Source: Rhodosorus marinus (taxonomy: Eukaryota; Rhodophyta; Stylonematophyceae; Stylonematales; Stylonemataceae). Taken from it: 64,000 nt of DNA. The position numbers and the translations under genes were made by a program. How positions within the stretch are numbered: position 1 is the stretch's first letter; each line of letters starts with the position of its first letter. The notes under the pieces were generated by a model, which searched no databases, was not told the DNA's origin, and was given only the letters and a program-made list of their open reading frames with translations. Shown here in pieces: positions 58,334 through 64,000 of this stretch. The stretch is from positions 1,087,001 through 1,151,000 of the forward strand of contig JAMWBK010000008.1 of assembly GCA_029953675.1 (NCBI GenBank). The letters run 5' to 3'.

Positions 58334-60779
58334 CTGCAGCACGCAGCCAGAGAGGTGCTACTGATGCAACAACCGTGCGGGGTGTCGATGTCGCACCCGA
58401 ATAAATCATTATCCATTCAACTTCTCAGCCTAAGTTTGTACTGGCGGCCGCCCCTGGTAGGTCATTTAGTCGGAAACCGCGCGAAAGTCTCATACAAGCG
58501 GCCTTGGTGGACAGTATTCCTCAGTTTGATCATTACAAGAAAACAAATCTAATAGATTTCAAGAATTCATCTCCCCTCCTCCCCCCTCTCCCAGCCCCCT
58601 TCAACTCGGCGTGTTCGCTCCTGTTTCAACAACACTGCTCTTTCCCAAAATAAGTTGGGGCCAGGGGGTGTGGTAGGAGTGGTCGTATCTTCGATAAGCG
58701 CGTACAGTCAACAGTCACGGGGAAGGTCTTGTGATTGGTTTATCTCCTGGCAATTTTTTTTGGATACCCAATCCAGGCATTCGTTCGTCAATATGGTGTG
58801 TCATTGGCTAGAAGGGAGTATCTCATCAGGAGATTGGTTGCCCCCTAGGGGACCTAGTGATGAACGTACGTAGCTTGTATCATGTACTGTATTATTTACT
58901 ATTATAAACTATATGTTATGTTTATTTTTGAAGCATAATGTAATCTTTAGCGAGATATGGTACGGGGCTCCTCTACAGAAAGTTATAAAACTTAGATTCT
59001 CCAACCCCTTCTGGCAAAAGGAGTGTTTTTCTTCTAAGATATCAAGGCAGCTATTTTATTTGGTTATTGGAGAAGTCATCTGCGGACGGCGGCTTGCTAC
59101 GAAATGGACGTTGGAATTCTGAAATACACATGTACAAAGCCCTTTCGAAGCAAAGTTCTGCCCCCCTACGCCTACAATACGAACTCTGCCAGTTTTCCAT
59201 TTGAAGACGCTCTTTCACGAATGGGAACAAATTTGGGGGTTTTTAACAGCTGAAAGAACCCCCGTACTCTAACCCCCCCCTTTCACTTACCCGGAATACG
59301 GGTAGGACACCCCCGGATGTGTGCTGGGCATGGACTAGTGTCACTCCCCCCTTGGTAGGGAAAAGCCTGGAGTCAAGTGGGTGGATTTTTTTTTGCATGA
59401 ACATCCGATTGTCCTTTTTTTCTTCGAAAGTTCATGCAAGAAAACTAAACCATATGGCAAAATCAAAGACCTGAAGCGATGAATTTTTTTTTGCAGAAGA
59501 GTAAATTGGCATAGTATCTTGGGGAAACATGAAGATTTTTGTTCCGTACTTATTCAACCCCTGGGTCCGTGCCGGTTGTAAATCCTCTGCCCCTTTTACC
59601 TACCGGTTGGAAGGATTTTTCTTTTCCGATTATATTAAATTAAAGCAATTAGTTTGAGCATATGGAAGCCACGCAGTCTGCCACGCACCACCCTGGTTGG
59701 ATCGAGTTTCGTTCTAGGAAAACATGAGTCATAGGTACCCGTCGATTCAAAATTTAAATTCTGTGATATTGATAGTGCCCGGCAAAGTAAATCTGGAAGC
59801 TCGAACGTGATAGGAGAAACGGGGCATATCTCCGAATGCATCCCCAAGAAGATCAGCATGATCCTTGACTCCGTAGATGATCCTATGGGCCCTAAGTAGC
59901 ATGTTTTGAAAGGATTTTTCACTTTTTGGGGTGGGTGTTGGAAGGATTTATTGGACTAGAGGGGGTGTGAGTCTTGAGGGTAGTTGCTGTGAAATTTGTT
60001 GTCTGTATGTGGTTTTTTGAAAGTATTAGGACTGGTCCGGTGAACCCTCATGGTTTGGTTCTCTAACCCCTATACGCGTGTTCGTACCCGGAACCCTTCG
60101 TTTAGTTTTAGTTTTGTTAGTGCATCTATATTTTTCTTTTGGTTGTATTGGAGGCGGCGAAAAAAGAATGGGCTTTTTCCCTGCCGTAGATGTCTTTCTG
60201 CTTAAGAAGGCGTGCCGGAGTATCATATGCCTTTTTAGTGTGACCATTTTCTTTTTGGGATGCGTGTGCGCTGTGAAAAGGCATTTTTGATTGACAGACG
60301 GTCGAAGGTGACTTGGGTGAGTCAGTGCTAGCGCTGGAGGTGGTGGATTGGTTTTTAGTTGGATGTGCTATTGATTTGCCTGGTAGTGCGGGTCAGCGGT
60401 TGGAGTGCAGTGAGGGTGTCGGGTGCTTTCAGACGAGAAGTTTAAGTCGTCCTCGAGTTGTGCGAGCGACCAGTTGGTCTGACGTCTCAGAGAAGAATTT
60501 TCCACTCGGTCTTCAAGGCAAAGGTAAGTCTACTTAGCCGCGTAGTTTCAAATGGTTTGCAACAGCAGAATCACCTAAGCTCAGGAACTTCTGTCCTCTG
60601 CCGGTTTGAAGGAACGGTGCGCGGGTTGCAGACTTGAGCGGCTGTAAATGTCTCCTGAGCATCTTTTTGAAGCACAAGGCAGTTTGCTCAATCTTGCGAG
60701 AGCGTGGTTGTCGAAGGGACTAGGTATTGCCAGTAGAACGGACTACAGTTAGAAGGAAGTTTTTTTGTGGCCCTACAAC
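58334..60779. other. 2.4 kb with no firm gene
   Basis: AT-rich with C-runs at about 59,165-59,290. A 51-codon minus ATG frame at 59902-59747 (HADLLGDAFGDMPRFSYHVR) reads like protein but stands alone. A plus segment ending in GTAAGT near 60,522 may be a 5' UTR exon of the MYB gene. Nothing else can be called. Confidence 0.4.
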
Positions 60780-62243
60780 ATGGCGCACAGGGATTTGAAG
60801 GTGGACGACATGACAAAGGGTAGGTTTCTTGCTGGCCAATCTGACGTGTTAGAGAGGAGTTAATGTAAATGACCGTTCGCATGGCTTCCCCCGGGTTGTT
60901 TAGATGTTAGCCCGATCAATTTCAATGCAAATCAGAACGAAGGGAAACTAAGGTATGTTGATAGTGCTCGGCTATCGAAGGCGCGTACTCAAGAATCCCT
61001 GTTCACCGTTGGCGAGTATCGTTGCGCATCCAGGATTAATAAGATCAACGAAGCCCGTCTGAAAAAGTACGGCTGCGTGGTGCACGATGGACTGGTATAC
61101 AATAAGAACGGCTACAGAATCTGTGGGGTCATGAACCAGCACGACAAGCCGTGTCAGCGCATTGGCCACTGTCCCTTCCATAACACGAATGTTTCCGACG
61201 ACGCACCGCATAGAATCCCTATACCCTCGCTTGGGCAAGATCCAAACCCGCCCGAAGATGGAGAAGAGGAGGGCGAGGAAGGGCTTCATCAGTTGCCCCC
61301 GAAGAAGAGTATGCCAAGGATAGTACAGCGAACGAGACTGAAGATCCAGATTGGGCCAAGCCCTAAGCATTCATTTTTTTTTATTTTTTCTTTCGCCTAG
61401 TCCCGTACAAGAAGGGTTGGACGAAAGAGGAACATTACTTGTTCCTTCGCGGCCTTGCTTCTCACGGAAGAGGCGCTTGGAAGCAGATCGCGGCGATTGT
61501 ATCGTCAAGAACGCCTACCCAGATTCAGAGCCATGCTCAAAAGTATTTCTTGAGGCAGAAGCAGAAGATGAAGAACAAGAGGAGTATTCATGATTTGAAC
61601 CTTAGCAGCCCCGAAATGGTGGGTAGAACAAACGCAAGCGAGTGTTTGCCCAATTTTTGCTCACTCTTCCCGAATTCTTGGTAGGTCGAGCTTGCGTCGA
61701 GGTATTCGAATCAGCAGCAACCGTCGCCTCCGTATGGTATGGATGGAATGCAGGGATCCTTCCAGCCCTATAGCAACGACATGGCGTCTGGGGTAGGGAC
61801 ATGAAAGTTTTAGCTGAAAGCTTGCTGTGATGTGCATTGGCTGACGAAGCTGTCCTTGTTTCCCCTGGTTCTTACGCAATAGCAGTCCTCTGGGCTTGTG
61901 AATCGTGCTGCTGAGCCGAATAGTATGGGAACCGGTGTTATGTATCACTCCTTCGTGCAGGAACCCCAGATCTCGAACAATGTCATGTATTCGGGCAATC
62001 ACCAAGGTACGTTATGCCGGTCATCAATAGTTTCGAGTTTGTTTTCTGTGAGGAATACAGTAGTTGGGATAGTTTACGAACGGAAGAATGTTTTTTTCCT
62101 GGGTAGGGCTTTTGTATCCTTATCCTGGAGTGCAAGGGGTGCAAAACCCGGTTCTTGGTCCAGAGGACGGAATTGATCACGGAGGCTACCGCCCGATTGC
62201 GTCTGGAGACTCTCGACCAGCTCCATACATTATTACTCGGTGA
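60780..62243 (+). CDS. SHAQKYF-type MYB-related protein with N-terminal SCA7-like zinc motif
   Basis: Six exons: 60780-60819, 60904-61308, 61401-61618, 61685-61792, 61886-62006 and 62107-62243; 342 residues, all in frame. Residues about 60-95 hold YNKNGYRICGVMNQHDKPCQ followed by RIGHCPFH, a C-x9-C-x4-C-x2-H arrangement like the SCA7 zinc-binding motif. An acidic linker follows. A single MYB repeat (KKGWTKEEHYLFLRGLASHG, WKQIAAIVSSRTPTQIQ) ends in SHAQKYFLRQKQKMKN, the hallmark of plant and algal one-repeat MYBs, several of which act in the circadian clock. The tail is Tyr/Pro/Gln/Gly-rich. A nuclear DNA-binding regulator is likely. The first exon is only 40 nt. Confidence 0.92.
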
Positions 62244-63033
62244 AATTCGGGGCCGAAGGAGACATGTGGACTGTTGCGTCAGAGACTGCCGGACGTATGT
62301 GTTCAGCGTTTGTCCGGCAGCTGATTTGATCCGCTCCACGGCTGAAGAAGAAGGGCGGGGATATATGGGACGTTGTGGTTGTTCTTTCAGATAGGGAGAT
62401 TCGGAGATTCAAGGACAACGGAGGATGCAGCTGCAGGATGGAGAGGGTGCACTCTTGAAATTGGCATAGGGGTCAAAGCGTGTATAATTAGTTTTTGAGA
62501 GTGTCATCAGTGTCATCCTACGAGTTTGCAGCTCATAGCAAGGGGTAGTCGTTTAAGGGAATTGCGGAGAAGGGTTCTTCGCGACGAGTGCTTCTGCCGG
62601 GGATGACAGCGAGAATTGTGTATACGAGGTGAACATTGGATGAAAGGGTGTACAATAGTTGGAGAATGAAATGGGGACAGTCGTGAATATCCCGAGTTCC
62701 GGCTTGTTGTAATTGGGTTTCGGGTTGGTTTTTATATTTTGTTTTAAATTTCTGAAACGGTGGAAGTCGGTTGGTCGCCATTTTTCGCTTCTATCGAACC
62801 GGGCCCCACGGTTTTAGTAAATGATTTTGGGAGATTCATGGGATCCTGGGAACTGAGCCGTCGAGATCATCGACTATTCTTTTTTGTTCGATTTGTTTGA
62901 CCTCCTATGTCACAAACACATGCTATGAAGCTCCTTCATGCATTCAATCATTTTGTTGCACGCAGTTACTGCTTCGAAACTGCGCATATCCTAAACTCCT
63001 CTCATCCCGCGTTCGCGTGACGATGCTGGTATG
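62244..63033. other. 0.8 kb between convergent genes
   Basis: 3' flanks of the MYB gene and the right-edge gene; no coding sequence recognised. Confidence 0.6.
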
Positions 63034-64000
63034 TCAGCCGGAATCTCCATCGCTACCCCCTACGTTTGGTGCATCTCTGCCTCCCAGTTTTATCTTAACA
63101 CGAATTCCTGCATCACCCTGTCCTGAATCTGCGTCCTTCTCCCGTTTCCTCTTCTTCTTTTTCTTCTTCTTCTTTTTCTTCTTCTTCACTGAGTCATCAC
63201 TATCCCCGTCACCAGCGTCCAGCGGAATGTCCGTGTCAAACAGCGATGCAGGTGCCATTGCTGAACTTTCCTTGTACTTGTTCCAGGCCTCTTGCAGGTG
63301 CTCGAGTTCTTGACTGTCAAACGCTTCTGTAAAGGGAACCTGTATCGTGAGATCACTAGTTTAGATCTAAATCACATTTGGAGCGAGCACGTGGATCTGA
63401 GATATCAAGTCTTTCGTCCAACATACCCTTACGCTTACGTCACCAAGCATCTCCTGTTTCTTGGCCTTATTTTGCGCTGTCGACCTAGCTCTTTTGGCGG
63501 ACCTCGGCCTTTTCTCTCCTTTCTGAACGCCCTTTTCAGGATTGGCCTCCTCGAGAATGGGGAATATTTCGAGTTCTTCGTTTGCTTTGTTAGCCACAGG
63601 CGGTGGAGATCTCCTAGAAGATTTCTGGATCCACGAAAGCAAGGAATGTAAGGAGTGCAAAGTAACGGAGGCTCCCTCGTCTGCATTGGCAGTAACACCA
63701 TGATGCATCCGCAAACAATGTATTTGAGCAAAGATGGCTTACCGTGGTCTTTACCGGCGGTGCTTTTATGGGGGTCTCCTTCGCAGGGGGAACCTGTTAT
63801 GTATAAGGCGCAAGATTTTCTCGTCAAATTCACACGCTGAGGGAGACAGGGTGGGAGGCCTTGTGTGGTGTTTGCGACAAACCTTCGCTGTTTTTTTCAC
63901 GGTAGCTTGTCCATGGCTGCTGTCACTGTCACCTTCAGCTCCGTCTTCCAGTTCCTCCTTGAAATCGATTGCCACGCCAACGGGTTTTCGAAGAGTCTCG
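63034..64000 (-). CDS. C-terminal part of a Lys-rich, probably nuclear protein; N-terminus beyond the edge
   Basis: Exons 64000-63883 (open at the edge), 63793-63743, 63624-63439 and 63339-63034, all phase 0. Visible features are an acidic stretch (DFKEELEDGAEGDSDSSHGQ), a basic Pro-rich stretch (KSSRRSPPPVANKA, KRPRSAKRARSTAQNKAKKQ), a short helix LEHLQEAWNKYKES, then a run of 12 lysines running into RKREKD, and an end IRVKIKLGG. Charged tails like this occur in chromatin and nucleolar proteins. No domain is present in this part. The family cannot be named. Confidence 0.75.

Overview
The window is nuclear DNA from a eukaryote. Nearly every recognisable gene is split by short GT-AG introns of about 60-130 nt, with one to five per gene. 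There are no operons, ribosome-binding sites or bacterial genes. The gene set is general eukaryotic (cullin, PRP6, DP, ARL1, RGP1, NUS1, multidomain acetyl-CoA carboxylase) with a plant/algal flavour: a SHAQKYF-type MYB, a plant-spacing GATA finger, a DUF547 protein, a Cys/His-rich 'DCC...GC...H' protein and two N-termini that look like plastid transit peptides. A unicellular alga, most likely a red alga, is my best guess. It is an inference, because no organelle or rRNA marker is present.

Layout, left to right. 0-9 kb: the C-terminal part of a cullin gene on the minus strand, running off the left edge; a 3.6 kb gap; a SAM-domain/Pro-Ala-Gln repeat/coiled-coil protein; a small orphan gene. 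9-26 kb: GATA factor, spliceosomal PRP6, the E2F partner DP, an orphan minus-strand gene, a fold-back MITE-like element, ARL1, and a plastid-type reductase-like protein. 27-37 kb: an LRR protein, a tail-anchored protein, a decayed copia-type remnant between CTTTTTACA-type arrays, a Cys/His-rich protein, a SAM plus DUF202 (VTC1-like) membrane protein, and an unidentified gene divergent from RGP1. 38-47 kb: a 2,085-residue eukaryotic-type acetyl-CoA carboxylase and NUS1. 47-58 kb: a 1,266-residue PHD protein, dihydroorotase, a DUF547 protein and several small orphan genes. 60-64 kb: a MYB with an N-terminal SCA7-like zinc motif, and the C-terminal part of a Lys-rich nuclear-type protein running off the right edge.

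Genes are not grouped by pathway. Shared themes are secretory traffic (ARL1, RGP1, and NUS1 for dolichol synthesis), transcription and chromatin (GATA, DP, PHD, MYB), and primary metabolism (ACC, dihydroorotase). Exon structures were worked out by hand from splice sites, reading frame and remembered family consensus. For the strong families every exon joins in frame; for the orphan genes the models are hypotheses.

The most interesting items are the SAM-DUF202 fusion, the SAM/repeat/coiled-coil protein, a recurrent class of GAAG 3' splice sites, the MITE-like fold-back, and the N-terminal extension of the ACC.
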